Positions 12,156 through 25,476 of a stretch of DNA of 64,000 bases are shown piece after piece. Source of the DNA: Leishmania infantum JPCM5 (taxonomy: Eukaryota > Euglenozoa > Kinetoplastea > Trypanosomatida > Trypanosomatidae); assembly GCF_000002875.2 (NCBI RefSeq), contig NC_009419.2:428433-492432 (forward strand), written 5' to 3'. Position 1 is the first letter of the stretch; every line of letters begins with the position of its first letter. The notes under the pieces were generated by a model. The model did no database searches, was not told the origin of the DNA, and worked only from the letters and a program-made list of their open reading frames with translations. The position numbers and the translations under genes were made by a program.

Positions 12156-14288
12156 GCCGCATCAGCCTACCCGGTCGGATGTAGGGCGTATGCCGCATGC
12201 TTCGCGCACATGCACTTTGGGGTTGATCGGCGCGGATCTCCTCGCGCCGTTTCCGTGCATCGCTCGTACTCCGCTGACCTCTGGATGCTTTGCTTGGATG
12301 CGAAACACCATGCTGGCTGTGCATGGCAGCGCGTGCGCACAATGATCGCACTAGTGGATCTTGGGGCCTGCTACGGGGGCGGCGTTGCTGCCTCGGGGGG
12401 CGTGGTTGGACGGCCTGCGCGCATGTGCCGCGATGGTTAGGCCACTGCCATGAATCTATGTCAGTAGGCGGGGGAGGGGCATACCGCCTTCTCCGAAGCC
12501 CGCACGCCTCTGGCTGCAGTGAGTGTGTCGAGCGGAGGGAGAGGGCCCGCGGATAAGCACGTGGCTGCGCACGAAGAGGAAGGAAAACGACAGGAGGGAA
12601 CAAAAGACGCAACACGGAAGATGAACGTTTTGCTTGGGCAATCTCGCTCTCCTCAGTTCTCTGAAGCCGTTTTTTTTTTCTTTTGCTGGCTCTTTGTATC
12701 TACGTAGTTTCCGCTAGTGCTCTTGTTTCCTACGTTGTCCCTATTTATCTTTCTCGTCTCTTACCACCTTCTTCACACCCCCACACCCGCTTTTCACAAT
12801 CGCTGTCTACACGAAAGAAAAAAAAACTATATTGTCCCTTTTTCTTCTTCCGTTGTACAGGTCTGTATATAAATCCGTTTACCTGTGTGTGCGCACGTCT
12901 TCCTTCGTTTTTTTTTACACGCGTGGGGATTTAGTGGTGAGTGTTTGGCTCCATGTGCTATCTTCTTCCCCACCCACTCACTTCCCTATCCCCACTCCCC
13001 TCCCTCTCCCTTGTTCACAGACCCTATACGACTCCGTGTTCTTCTCGTTCTTGGCGCTCCTTCTTTCTCTCTCCGCACGGTCGTTGTTTCGTTTTTTGTG
13101 TCTTCTCCCTCCTTGGTTTTTTTACACTCGTGTGGGTGTCGATATTAGCACCCTCGTTTGGTTTTGAACTTTTCTTTGGTGTGGGTGTGTGTCTTCCTGA
13201 TGGTTGTCGTTGTTCTGCATGTGACGCATTTCTTTTTTGATTATTGGCTTGTATTCGGTCTCTATAACGCTGAGTCCACTTTTTCTTTATGGTGACTTTG
13301 GTTGTGCAGAAGCGTGTCCTGTCCTCTGCTTCCTCTCGGCCTCACTTACTTGTTTACTCCTTCGCCTATCTACCTACACACCTACATACCCCCTCCCCCT
13401 TCTCCCTCTCCTTATTCTTTCCTCTCCGCCTTCTTTATTCACTATCAACCCAACGCACCGTGTCTTCAGCTCTCTCTCCGTCTCGCCTCTTCTATTTCCA
13501 CGCCTTCTTTCTGATCTTCTCCCTCGTGTGTGCATGTGTTTGTGCGTGTGTTCTCCTCGCCTTACTCTTGTCCTCACCCCTTCCGCTCTTTTTCATTTCA
13601 GACGTGCCTCACAGACAAACGCAAGTGTGGGTCGTCGTGCACGCTTAGATTGGGCAGAAGGTAAAGGAGGGCAGAGGGAGGCCTTCCTCCTCTGGCTCCC
13701 TTTCGCCGGGGTTGCTGTGTGTTTGTGTCTTTTTGGTGTATGCTGTCCATTCCCCTGCTCATGTACGTCACGTTGTTTCTCCCGAGTTTTCTGCGAAGCG
13801 TGTGTGTATGCCTTTTGGGGCTCTAATCTCGTGTTTTCTCTCTTGCTCCCTGACTCACTGTGCTTCCGCCAGGCAAGCGCAGCCGTTGTTTCTTCCTCCC
13901 TCACCCCAGATACACTACGTTGCTCTATTTCCGTTGACAGTCACCATGGACGCACGTGCGCCTTTTACTTTCCCCACCTCCCTGTTGCGCTGGCTGCTGC
14001 GTTGCCCACCCCCCCCATCAGATTATTTTTGTTTGCTGGCGTTCTCGTTCTTGCGAGATATTTGCGCCTTGTGCACCAAACGGAGCCACGTACACGCTAC
14101 ATGTTGTTGTGCGTGGATGTGCGCAAGCGTTGGCGTGCATGTTTGATTGTGCGAAAGTGGGTTGCCGACGAGTCGGCCCTTCCGTACATGTCCCTCTGCC
14201 CTCCTCATCTCCACTCATCAACCAGATTCAAACCGCTGTTGTTTGTTCGACCCTTCGACGCTGCTTTCTCTCTTTTATGTGTGTTTTA

Positions 14289-14290
<2 letters not shown>

Positions 14291-14324
<34 letters not shown>
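14291..14324. repeat. (GT)n microsatellite
   Basis: Seventeen uninterrupted TG/GT units, one of the longest dinucleotide runs in the window, inside the 14.6-kb gene-free interval. Confidence 0.95.
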
Positions 14325-14326
<2 letters not shown>

Positions 14327-15528
14327 CGTCTTGTCTTTCTTTCCCCGATTAAGAAAAATATCGTGCTCTCTCCCTCTCGTTGTTACCTTCTCAGCCGTGT
14401 CGCGCTGAATGCTGAGCACCTTTTTTGTTGTTGCTATTGTCCTCTGATTGTTTCTTGCTTCTTCGCTCTCTGGCTCTCCCAAAACCCATACAGACACAGA
14501 GGCCCACACACATGCACACGCACATGTATCTGCCTACCGTTCTAGGAACAAGGTAAAGACCTCTCTCGCCCTTCCCCTTCGCGCGGGTACGTATGTGCGT
14601 ATATGTGTGTGCGTGTATGTGTGCATAGATGGGGGAAGTTATTCGATTCTGTCGCTGTTGCTTTCTTTTTTTTTCGCTTCCTGTTCCCGACGGGGCTTCT
14701 CCTCGCTTCTCTCTTCCACTATTTTTTGGCGCGCATTCCCATCTCTTTTTTGAGGATGTAGGCGTATCCCAGTCAACCCCTCCCCCTTCATTTAGCACCT
14801 TTATACACACGTGTATGCGGCATGCATGGCCCACCTTACTCGTGAAGAACAGCGGGGCACGCAGGCAACTGGTCGCACTGGAGCGCAGTAGGGTAAGGCC
14901 TCCCTACAAGCTCACACCCACCGTTTTTCTACTCCCCACACCCCGCACGCTCTGCCCTGATGCCTTTTCTCTCCTAGTCATTTTCAGTGCTACCGGAATC
15001 CTCGAAGAGAAGTAAAGCAAGAAGGCGAAGAGAAAATCACCGAAAGCACGCCGCCACCCGCTCGGTGCTAGTGGGCATCTGTTCTTCATATCCATCTTAC
15101 TTTTCTGGTGATTTCGTTTTTACTCTCTGGTCCGGCAGGTACGTGCGCGTGCACATCTCTCGTGGGAGGACTGCACAACGTGTTTTATTTCGTTTCTAGC
15201 GCTCACGTACGCACAAGGACGCACACATGCACGGCACTCACGACGAGCCGGATACACGGCAAAGACAAAAATGCCAATAAGAGATACGCATAGCACTCGT
15301 AAGTAGATACGTGTCTGCTTTCCTCTTTCTGTATTTATATGTGTTCTTTTCTTTTGAGCGCACCTGTGTATCGCTGTGTCCTTTTTCTCTCTCCCCTCCC
15401 CTCCTTCCCCCCCCCACACACACAAAAACATCTCGGCTGCGCGTGTGTGTTGAAAGCAACAACAGAGAGCAGGAAAGTAGAGCGTCGAGGGTGAAGAAAT
15501 TACCTGTATGGTTCTTTTATTTGTTTCT

Positions 15529-15534
<6 letters not shown>

Positions 15535-15559
<25 letters not shown>
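15535..15559. repeat. (GT)n microsatellite
   Basis: Uninterrupted GT run of about twelve units in T-rich UTR-like sequence. Confidence 0.9.
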
Positions 15560-16007
15560 CGTGCCTGTGTCTGTGTTTTGCTTCATGTTGGTTTGTCTTT
15601 GTTCGCGTGTTTGCTGTCTTCTATGGTTCTTCCGGCGCTTCCTTCCTCTCTCTTCGTCTTCCACCCACCCACCCACACCCATCATCATCCCTCCTTTTCT
15701 TTGTTCCCTTGTTTGCCTCTTCTCGTATACATGGTTTCCCTTTCCTTTTTTGGTTTCGTGTACCTCGACTCTCTGGATATATATATATATGTGTGTTTGT
15801 CTCTACCTATCTGTGTATGTCCTGTCTGAGTGGGTCCCCCCTTCCCCTCCTCTTCCATTACCATCTCTCTCCCCATATTGTTTCTCAGCTTTTCCAACCT
15901 CTGTATCTCTCTCTTATTTTTTTTATTCTTTGACTCCTCCCTCGGATTCCGTTCATAGCCACCACATGGCTGCATCTCTCGCGCCTTGTTTAGCTCGGTT
16001 GCTTTTT

Positions 16008-16036
16008 AATATATACATATACATATATATATATAT
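16008..16036. repeat. (TA)n-rich tract
   Basis: Alternating TA sequence with two interrupting C bases, followed directly by GT repeats. A shorter TA tract lies nearby at 15777-15791. Confidence 0.85.
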
Positions 16037-19000
16037 GTGTGTGTATGTGTTTTCTCTCTCTCGTTCTGTTGCTCTCCGTGGGTGTTTTCTTCTTTCGCCT
16101 TCTCTCCATCTTCCGGGTCGACTTCCCTTTTTTTCCTTTCGGCTGCTGTGGCACGTGTTTGGGTGTATGTCTGGATTTGTGTGCGTGCGCGTCTGCATCT
16201 TCCAACCCTATCTCTCTACCCTACCCCCTCCCTCCAACCTTGTAGGGTCTCCTTCCTCTTGTCGTCTCCGGTTTGCTGTACTGCGTCCCTCCACAGCTTT
16301 CGGTGTGCGCTACTGGTTATTTCCTGGGCATCCGCATCCCTTGCTTTACTCGGACATGTAAGTGTCAAGGAATGCACGTACCCTTACTTCCAATGGTGCC
16401 ATCCTATTCCCTTCGACGACGCCGCATCTCTCTCCACGCACACACTCATGAGCACCTGCCATGGCAGCGGGCCAAAAACAATAAAGGAAACAGATCCTTT
16501 TGTTTTCACTGTCACCTAACAATCCCGTTCACCCACGCGCTGTGGTCGACTCCCTCCTCCTGCCATCCCTCGTTTAGGTTGGCTGAGGGCGGACGAGGCT
16601 GTGCGTCTCTGTCCGTTCTCTCTCTTTTTTTCGCTTCTGTGGCTTTCCCTTCCGTTCTCTTTTTTGCTCCTCCACCCTGCGCTCGACGTTCCCCTCTTTT
16701 TTTTTCATTTTCCCCTTTTTTTCTCTGTGTGTGTGTGTGTGAGCTTTTGATCTCGCTGTGTGATGTGTACGTCGTATCTACCACACTTTCGCAACCTCCA
16801 CCCCCTCCCCTTCCCCCTCCGTCTCTCTTCTTTTTGTTTGGCACGGATGGCGTAAGGAGGGTTTGTCTCCTTTTTACGTCCATCGCCCCTCCCTCCCTCT
16901 ATGCGTCACTGCTTTCGCGCATGCCTTTTTTGTGTGTGTCCAGGTTTGTGTCTCTGCGTGTGTCCACTGATGTTTTCCTTCTCCCGCAGCTCTCAAGAAA
17001 AAAAAAGAAGGTAGAACAAAACGCAAATACGCACGAAAAGGAACGTCTTCTCTCCTCGTTTCCCAATTAAGCGTTCACATAAGCTCCCCTGTTGGCGCCT
17101 CGCCCCCCCCCCCCCGCCCTTCTCCGCCTCCGTTTTGTCGTGTGCGTGGTCGCAGTTTGCTAGCCTTACGATGTTTTCTTCCTCTTGTTGCTGATCTCTT
17201 GGAGCACCGATGGCTGTCGCGGCTAACGCTCCCCTTTCCTGAGTGCACAAGCATAGAGAAACACATACGGTGACGCGGACATGCACTCGAGCATCCATAC
17301 GTACCTCGATTTTGTCTTTGTCTGGGTCTTTTTCTCTTTACTTTTTTCTTCTTTGTGTCTCTATGTGCCTATGTATGCGTGCGCGTGGATGAAGAATGTG
17401 ACTTGCCTTTCCTCCATCCCTCTCTCATAACACACTAGGTAGCTGTTCCTGTCTTCACTCTGAGACACGCTCAGACAGACAAACATACATAAGCTCCAGT
17501 CTTTCCTTTTTTTTTCGACGCTTGCTAGTCCTGCGTCTGCGTCCCTTTCGACCGTGCGAGGGATGCAGTGCAGCGGGCAGGAGTACGTGCGTGTGAGCGT
17601 GTACTTCTTTCTCTTCTTGCTCTATTTTTTGTTTTTTTTTGTTTTCGTTTATTTCTGTTCGACTTTGCTTGCTTTTTTTTTGCTGTTGTTGCTTTTTGTG
17701 GTTGATTTTGCCTTTATTTACCTTTTTTTGTTTTCGTGTTCGGTTTTTTCCCGATTCTCTCATGCGGCGGTTCTAGCCTCCTTTTATGGATCTGGCCCTT
17801 TCTGTGTGTGTGTGTGTTCTTGCTTGGTTGCTTGCAGGGTATCTTATCTGACCCTCTGGACCGCCCGGTGTGTGCACGTATGCATGCTTCCAGTGTTCAA
17901 ACGCAAAAACTTCACGTGCACACATACACACATAATGCAGAAGCCGTCGTCTGGATTGTACTGTTGCGAGTCGTTCTCAGCACATCTGGGTGTGTCGTCT
18001 TTTTGTTGTTGTCTCTTTGTTAGCAGCCTTCTCTAGTATGTGTGCGTGTGTGTGTGTTTGAACTCGATCCTCCATGTGAGATGCTCCCCTTTAATGTATC
18101 CTGCTGTGCGTGACTGGGTGCATGTGCATTTGCTTGTCTGCGAGTGTGCATGTCCTTGGTTGTGGTGACGAGGCATCTATTTTTTTTTCCGCCTCTTTCA
18201 CCTTCTTTGCCTCTCGTGTTTCTCGCCTCAACATAGCTGTTCCGCTCTGCGCGTTAACTCAATGTCTTTCTGACTCCGTCCACTTCTCTTTTGTTCTCCT
18301 CTGTATGTTTGATCTTACGTCTCTACCCCATCACCGCTACCTTTTTTTTTTCTCTCTCTCTCTCGCTCCACAGCCATGGCGGGTGTGCAGGTCTTTGCGA
18401 ACGTGTCTTCCCCGACTAAAAAAAAATATTTCCGTCACCCTCCCTCTTCTGTCTTCACCCCTGCGACACTTTGCTGTTGTCTACGACGTTGTGCTCCCGA
18501 GATAAGCAAGCTCGCTTTCTCTCGCTCCCTGTTCAGACTCCGTTTTCCTCCTCCTCTTTTCGCTCACCAACCCCCGCGCACCCCGTCTTCCCCTTGCAAG
18601 TATTGAGGACGTGTGTGTGAGTGTGGGTGTGTCTTGACAGCTTGCGTACTACCGTCTCCTATTTTACTGTCTTGTGTCTGTACGCATGTTGTCAGCGCGG
18701 GTATTTTGTCTGTCTGTCAGGGGAGAGAAGACCCTTTAGATACTGTCAGGCTTCCCCCCTTCCCCACCCCTCTTTTCCTGTGCCACACGAGTTATGTGGT
18801 GGGGAGATGTGTCGCATGCAAAATACATAGAGCGTGTGCCTGTGTAAGCGTACGGTTACATTATTTTTTCCCTCTTTGAGAGGAGGAGGGTGGTAGCGCT
18901 AAGTAGTATGTATGTGTACATGTGCCTGCGTCTTTTGCCCTCCAACCACCACCGCCACTTTCTTTTTCTTCGTGTGTGCGCGCTTTTTTGGGGGGCAACG

Positions 19001-20519
19001 GAAAGAGGCTTAGAAGTACAGCAACGCCGTCTGCGGGAGGGGGAGCGGCTTTCGAGGCCGGCTAGCTGATCTCCGTCTTGCTTGTCTCTTTTTCTTGCTT
19101 ATATTACCATCCATTCGCCCTACCCCCAACCCCGTCGCTTCTCCTTCCCACGCCGCGCACGGTTGATACTCCTTTGTTTCCTTTCTTTGTGTGTGTGTGC
19201 GCGCGCATGTGTTATCACTGCCTTTACTTTGTTTTGCTTGCTCCTTGTTGGTCCCTCTTGTGTGGCCACGTCTTGATTAGTTCTGTGTTTTCCGGCTCTC
19301 TTCTACTTTACCGCGCCCCTCCCTTGCGGTTCGTTTCTCTTACATACGTGTGGGATGGCCCATACGCTGGGGCTTACTTTCTTTCCCCTCTTCCCTCTTT
19401 GGTTTGGTGTCGCCTCTCTTCTTTGTCTCCCTGTGGGTCTTTTCTTTCGTGTTGTTGTTGCTGAGACCTTTTCTTTTTGAAATCGAAACGTTATCGCTCC
19501 CCTCTAGACGCTATCAAGACACAAGGACGACGACTTCTATTACCGCTCTCACCGCCACTATCACCGCACTGCACGCAGAACGCATGCAGGATCGCTATGC
19601 AAGTAATGGATGAAAAAAAAAGGAAAGCAGGCAAGTATGGTGTGTGCGTGTGTGGCAGTCTAAGGAAGTGTATGTGTGCCACCACCAACAATTTCAGAAT
19701 AAAACTCTTCATGTGTGTTTGTCTTCTTTTTCCGCATTACTGTTGCTGGTGTGTTTTGTTCGCCCTCGTGTTTTGTTGCTTTCCATCGTATTGTACAAGC
19801 ACGTTCCGTATTCTCTACCACCACCACCACCTCAGCCAGCCACCGATGTATTCGCAAGTGTCTTCCTCACTCCCTCTCGCCGTCTAGGGCCCATCTATTC
19901 GCCGATGTGTGTTCCTTTTTTTTCCTCTCTGCTGCGAGCTCTGCGATGCTGCTCGTTTCGGCTTTTGGGGGGTTGTCACGTTGACTGTCACAGCTGTCTC
20001 TTCTCCTTGCCTTTTAACTCCCCTCTACGCTCCCTTCGGGCCCGGTATGCATGCTGCCTCTCTATCTCGTTGCCGTGTATGGTGTCTGCCTACACGTTTA
20101 TGGGAGTGCGTATCCGTCGATAGCGGAAGCGTCGATCAAGCTCATGCACCAGTATGCACCAACACACACAGACGGAGATACACAACTCGCACACATGTGC
20201 GTGAAACGAATACCTTCGCGAGGCGCATGTATGGGCCTAGGCGCACAGCCGGGTGAAGTGGAGCCGCAAATAAAAAGAAGCTCGAAAGAAAACGGAGAAT
20301 CAAGACAGAGAAAGAGCAAGGGCGAGGCAGTGTCTCACCATACTGTGAAACGCTGGCGCTACGCAGGTGCGCGTACACGAAGCTGTTAGGGCATTGTTTT
20401 TTTTTTCGTTTTGCTTTTTATCTATATACGCAGAGGATGCAGGGGTGTCTTGGACAGGGAATGCGGACAACCAACTCTCGCCCTCTCTCCACCTTGCATT
20501 TTTCTCTTCCCCGACGCTA

Positions 20520-21010
20520 ACGAGTCAGTGCGTACCTGTCCCTGCGGAATGATTATCCTTGTGCATGCGTGCGCGTGTGTGCCTTCGATCGACTATTTTT
20601 TTTTGTATGCATCCTTTGAACGCTATCCTCGAGACGTAACGGTGCGACGAGATCGGGGGCTGATCGGGCATTGCTTGCTCAACCAAAGCGAGATGCGCAT
20701 TCTCCACTCCAGTGTTCCTTCTAGTTTTCATTCGCTTGGATAAAGGGCCGCAGTGGCCGCCTGGTCTCTTCTTGTGATGTCCACTGTCCGTGTCCTCAGA
20801 GGGAGGCCCGCATTCTATTTGGCAAGCCCTGCATACTCCGCACCCTCGTCCGTGCACACAAGCACAACACGTACGCACCTCGATGCTCCGGTGTGTGAAA
20901 GACGCACTCTATTCCTGCCAGTGTATGAGTTTGGTGTAGGCGGCACGATCGCGCACACCGCACCAGCAGTCGGGATCGTTCGAGGCGAACAGACGGACTC
21001 TTGCTAGTGG
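20520..21010. other. Unassigned island of balanced composition
   Basis: This stretch departs from the surrounding pyrimidine-rich sequence and resembles the base composition of the retroposon-derived islands elsewhere in the window. Open frames on both strands (about 84 codons on plus, 117 on minus) match nothing I recognise, and the plus frame has a GTG rather than an ATG start. I could not align it by eye with the SIDER copies. It may be an older decayed element. Confidence 0.3.
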
Positions 21011-21783
21011 GTCCTCGGTATTCGTTGTCTCCCTTCCTCCATCCCTCTCCCTCCTGCCCCCACGCTTTCTCCCTCACGCGGACGAAGGAAAGCGAAGCAC
21101 CCCTTTGCATGTAAATCGGGGGGCCGGAAGGAAAAAAAAACGGACCCACAAAATGGCAGCACCAAAAGTGTCAAATTGAGCGCGCGCGATAGAGTGATAG
21201 GTAAGGGTAGGGTGGGGGAAGGAAAAGAATGGTTCTCTACCGCCTTGCGTCCTGTTCTCGAATCTCGTCGCTCCCTTTTTCCCTCGTCAATGCCATAGCC
21301 GTCGTGCACCTTCGTCTCTTGTTTTTTTTTTGCTGGTTGGCTTTGTTTCTTTTCGCTTCCTTTGCCCTACATTTTTCGCAGTGTCGGGCGGCTGTACCCT
21401 CGCCCGCCCACTCTCCCCTTCTACCTCTCCTCCTCCTCGCCTACACACTCTCACGTGCGGGCCGCTGTCTGCATTCCGCTTTTGTGATGTATGTTCGTTT
21501 CTTGCTCATTTGCTTCGGGTGCCCTCTGTTTGAAGCGGTGTTCTACAGTTGCGCCTCTCCCTATTACGATGCCAACTACGGCTGCCTTTTCGGTTCTCCT
21601 ACCCTGTCCATCTCTGACAAGATGGCTAGGCAAGGGTCTACTGCAGTGTCTCAAAAGATGCGACTGCAATCTGTGTCTTCCTTTCTTTTTCGTGTGCGTG
21701 CGTGGGTGTGGTATTCGTGTACGCACGAGGGGGTTGTGTGCAGCCCGATGAGTGGCTAGCACACGGATTTTTCTCTTGCAGGA

Positions 21784-21800
21784 ATATATATATATATATG
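21784..21800. repeat. (TA)n tract
   Basis: About eight TA units in the long interval downstream of the first CCCH gene. Confidence 0.8.
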
Positions 21801-22680
21801 TAACGGTGGCTGCGCCATGTATGCCTCTCCGTGTATTCCGTTCGCGCGTTTCGCTTTTCTTCCCCTCGAATTCAGCAGCAGAACTTTACTGACTCTGCAG
21901 TCGTCCCCCTCTGTGTGCGTGTCGGTCTGTGTCTTTCTTCAGCTCTGCCCACCCCTCCCTACCCCTTCTTTGTTTCAGACGCACGCGTGGGTGGGTGTAT
22001 GTCTGTCAAGGTGCGTACGCGGGTGAGTAATGTTCCCCGTCGGTTATTTGGTTTCGACTTCGTCATGTCTGTCGGCTTATATCGTATTACGGATTCGGCT
22101 CATTTTTTGTAATTGTCATGTTTTCACTTTTTGGGGGGGCTCTTTAAGTTTTCGCCTCCTTTCTCCTCTCTCTCGTATGTTCGCTTTTTTACACATCGCG
22201 GGTGTGCGTGTGTGGGTGTGGGTCGGTGTAAGTGCCCCTCCCTCGACCCCACCCCACCTTGCGCCGCGTGCATCTTTCATGCTCTTTCCTTCATCGTTGT
22301 CCTCTTGCCTGTTGTTGTTGTTGCTCCCATCCTCGATTCAGCATGTTTGCCGGCACGGCCTCCGCTGGCTCCTCCCCCCATTCCACTCAAGATCCACCGT
22401 GTCCTCATAACGGCAGCTATTTCTCTTCTCCTTCCATGTGCGCGGTGGGTTGATGTGTGTGGCTGGCACACGCCTCGCTCCGTCTTCCTTTCTACGCTGT
22501 CCTAGATGTGTGCTGGTGCGCAAGTGCGTTTTCCTGTCTTCTGCTCAAGTGCACCTGCCACGCTTTCGTAGCCCTGCATTGCTTTGTCGCCTACCTTCAT
22601 CTCTCTGCCCGTCTCCTCTTTTCCTTTTCCTCTCTGTTTGTGTGTATGTGTGTGTGTTGTGTTTCGTGGCACTTGCACGT

Positions 22681-22711
22681 TGCCGGTGAGCTCCTCAGGA
22701 GCTCACCGGCA
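22681..22711. repeat. 31-bp near-perfect palindrome / hairpin
   Basis: Two exact 15-base arms (TGCCGGTGAGCTCCT and its reverse complement) flank a single central C. As RNA it can form a GC-rich stem, with a few central pairs opening to make a loop. It lies in presumed 3' UTR or intergenic sequence, with no gene within 2.7 kb downstream. GC content is much higher than in the flanks. Confidence 0.85.
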
Positions 22712-24153
22712 TTACCGTCGCGAGGGAAACGAAGATGTCGCAAGCATGTGAAGCCGTCGGCAAAGCAGCTCCTTAGCATACCCCATCTTTTCGTAAAGTG
22801 AAGTGGCCCCTGCAGATATGGGGGTTTCAAGACAAAAAAAAAGAAGCTCAAAAGCGCGATATCTTGTACATTACAAGTCTCTTACGAGCGACTCTCTTGA
22901 TGGGCCGTAGCACGCGCGCACTCCACTTCTCTACGACGCGGTGTTTTATTTCTCTTATTATTTACTTGCTTGCTCCCCCTCCCACTCCCCCGCTGCACTC
23001 TCGTTTTGCTTTTTGTCTTGCTTGTACTCTTCCTCCTTTCGTTGATGTGCCTGCGGTAGCTGCTTTTCTGTCTCAGCCCTAGCTCTGCGTACGTGTGTGC
23101 GTGTGTTTAGGTGGAAAGCTACTCGTGCAGCCTTCATGCATAAACGATGCGTAAATACGCACCATCCACACAAGACGGCAGAACGACAAGACAGCCACTT
23201 TTACGGAGCACTGCAGCAACAGGGAAAGGAGCACAAACTAAAAGAAAAAATGCAGTCCGAAAAAAAAAGGAAAATACATTGTTATTTTCTTTTTTCAGTT
23301 TTTTTCTTTGTTTACGTCACGCATGTGTTCGTGTCGTCGTCTTTTCTTCCCTCATCATCATCATCTCTCCCTCTCATGGACGCCGCAACTGAAGCGGCCC
23401 AAGATCATGAAGGGAAGCAAAAGAAAAACTTATGTGTGCATCTGAAGTCAAAACTATCGGAACTCTGGCTCTTTGGGTGACTGCAGCAGCATCGATGTGT
23501 AATATATATATGTATATTTGTTCCCGCACGCGAACAGCCAAAGACGACTGGATTTCCTCTTCAGCCGCAGGCTGGGCGAAAGAAAAAAAAAGCACAGCTT
23601 CACCTTCATGCCGAATGTCGACTCAAGCCCTCCTCGTGGCCGTTCCTTTCTCCGCTACCACATCGATAAGTGCATCAGGAATGGCACGGGACGCGGCCGT
23701 CACTTCTTCTCCGTCAACTCTATCCCATTCAACACTGCCACTTACACGCCCCCCCCCCTCCCCTATTCCACTTTGCACTTCTCTTCCTGCTGTGCCTGCA
23801 CGTTGTTTTGCGTGATGAGGCCGTCCTCCATGCAGCGCACCGGCAAGTCAAAAAAAAAAATGCAGCAGCAAACCCGAAAATGACGCGCAACTCGCTTTGA
23901 GGCTGCTTGTCTTCGCATCACTGGCGCTCGCACTCCTTCTTTCCCCCTCCTATCTCACATTCGCAAGTCACAGCTAGCACATTGTGTGCACCGAAGCCGT
24001 TGGTGCCTCCACGCCTCTTGCGCCCATCTACCAGCGTGTTTTCGTATCTCGGTGCCTGTGCATGGGGGCTCATCTTTCACCCACGTCGCACAGTGCCTCA
24101 CATCACCTTTTCCTTTTGGCTTACTTTCTTTCCTTCTTTTTTTGCTACTACTC

Positions 24154-24694
24154 TGATGACGAGGACTACCCCAGCGTGACATCACAGGGTCCAGCGCCCT
24201 CACTCTGTGTGTGGGGACGCCAAGCGGCCCCTCCCCCTTATCCCTGCCAATGCCGAAGCACCTCTGGCGGTGACAGGGTCAAGCACCTACGACCCAAAGG
24301 GGGGGAGGGGAGGCCAGTGCGATTCATTGCTGCTGATGTCGGCTGGTCAGGTCCTGGACGGCGTGGCGTCGGAGCGACCTGCCACAGCGAACACGCCTGT
24401 GCCATCCACATGATGGGCGAAGCGTCAGCGTGGCTCGAGCGTATCCCACCCCCGGCCGTCACACTGCCTGCTGGTGCGGGGAGCCCTGAGCGGCACCCTG
24501 AGGGGGCAGCATTTGGGCCAGAGGCCGTTCTCCGATGGCTGGGCCGGCGCACTGCTGTACGGGCTTGTGTCTCCGGCTGCTTCGCACCAGGTGAAATGGA
24601 CCCTGTGGCAGGGCCGGGGGCAGCAGAGTAGAGTGGCGTCGGACTCCTGCTCCACGGCAGAGAATGGGCACACGTTGGAGAGGAAGGAAAAACC
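24154..24694 (+). mobile_element. SIDER2-like short retroposon, copy A
   Basis: A segment of about 540 bp whose sequence is nearly identical, in inverted orientation, to 47550-48091. The two copies share everything from a 5' TGACGAGGACTACC block to CACACGTTGGAGA and then diverge into different A-rich tails (here AGGAAGGAAAAACC). That A-rich 3' end sets the orientation as plus and is typical of non-LTR retroposition. Size, location in a presumed 3' UTR/intergenic region and non-coding character match the short interspersed degenerated retroposons of Leishmania, which are relics of ingi/L1Tc-type elements. The subfamily name is from memory; no consensus was aligned. Confidence 0.65.
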
Positions 24695-25476
24695 TGTAAG
24701 CACCTCAACGTGTGCAAGGACTGAGCGTTTCTCTCTCTCCTTCCCACGGCTGCTTGTTGAATCACACGCCCCTGTGTGGAGATGGCGAACATTTGTCGCA
24801 CAAGGGCGCGTGGTTAGAGATGCGACACGGAGATGCCGAGTATGCGGCGAGTAGGGAAGGATTATACAGTGCGCAACAAAACTGAAGTGCAGGCGATAGC
24901 TATGCTGTGTGGAAACGGGGCACTTTTTTTGTTGTCGCGAGCGCAGCCGTGCCGTAGAAGAACTTTAGAAAGAACTGCAGAGTGCAGTGGCCGTTCTGCT
25001 TTCTCTGCTTTCTTATCATCAGTAGTGGCACACGTGCGAGCGCACGAGCGCACCTCGTGAAGAAGCATCATCGTGAGACCAAGTTGAAGTTGGAGATGAA
25101 GCGAGATTGCGGCATGAGAACGGAGGTCGGCAGCGCGTGCAACGATGGCTCTTGCACTCGTCGTCGCCATCGCCCTCGCTTCCTCCCTCCCCTGTCTCTC
25201 TCATGATTGCTGTGCTCGACATGTGCTATGCCTTTCCTCATCATCTATAAAACGTGCACCGGATGATCGAGTCACTATCCTCGTTATCTTTCCACTGGAC
25301 TGAACGACTCATGGCTAGCCCTTCTCACCTACATCGGCTTCATCGACGCACTTTTTTCTCATGTAGAATCCAGGCCACTTGAATGGTAGGAAACACGGAG
25401 CCCGGTGCAGCCTGCAGATCTCCCTGGCCACCAGCATCACCACTTTCCCCTCACACCTCACACCCTGACTGTATCA

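Larger units (their letters stand above)
10883..25476 (+). other. 14.6-kb gene-free interval between the CCCH gene and the cupin gene
   Basis: No believable CDS on either strand. Most of it is T-, TC- and GT-rich UTR-like DNA. Embedded in it are islands of balanced base composition: about 11760-12470 (probable degenerate SIDER), 20520-21010 (unassigned) and 24154-24694 (SIDER2-like element). It also holds the 31-bp palindrome at 22681, a (TA)n tract at 21784 and several GT tracts. Cys/Leu/Ser-rich open frames such as the 371-codon one at 13237-14352 are low-complexity read-outs of the repeats. A likely acceptor for the cupin gene is the pyrimidine run at 25350-25360 with AG at 25365-25366. 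Confidence 0.6.

Noticed and set aside
13237..14352. 371-codon plus-strand open frame in the 14.6-kb gap
   Set aside because: Read-out of pyrimidine/GT-rich DNA: Cys/Leu/Ser/Phe-rich, includes a (GT)n-encoded VCVCV run, no domain, and composition unlike the real genes here.
24238..24801. 187-codon minus-strand frame sharing a long identical peptide with a plus-strand frame at 47302-47964
   Set aside because: The identity comes from the inverted SIDER-like copies, not from a conserved protein; the frames start and end in unrelated flanking DNA.
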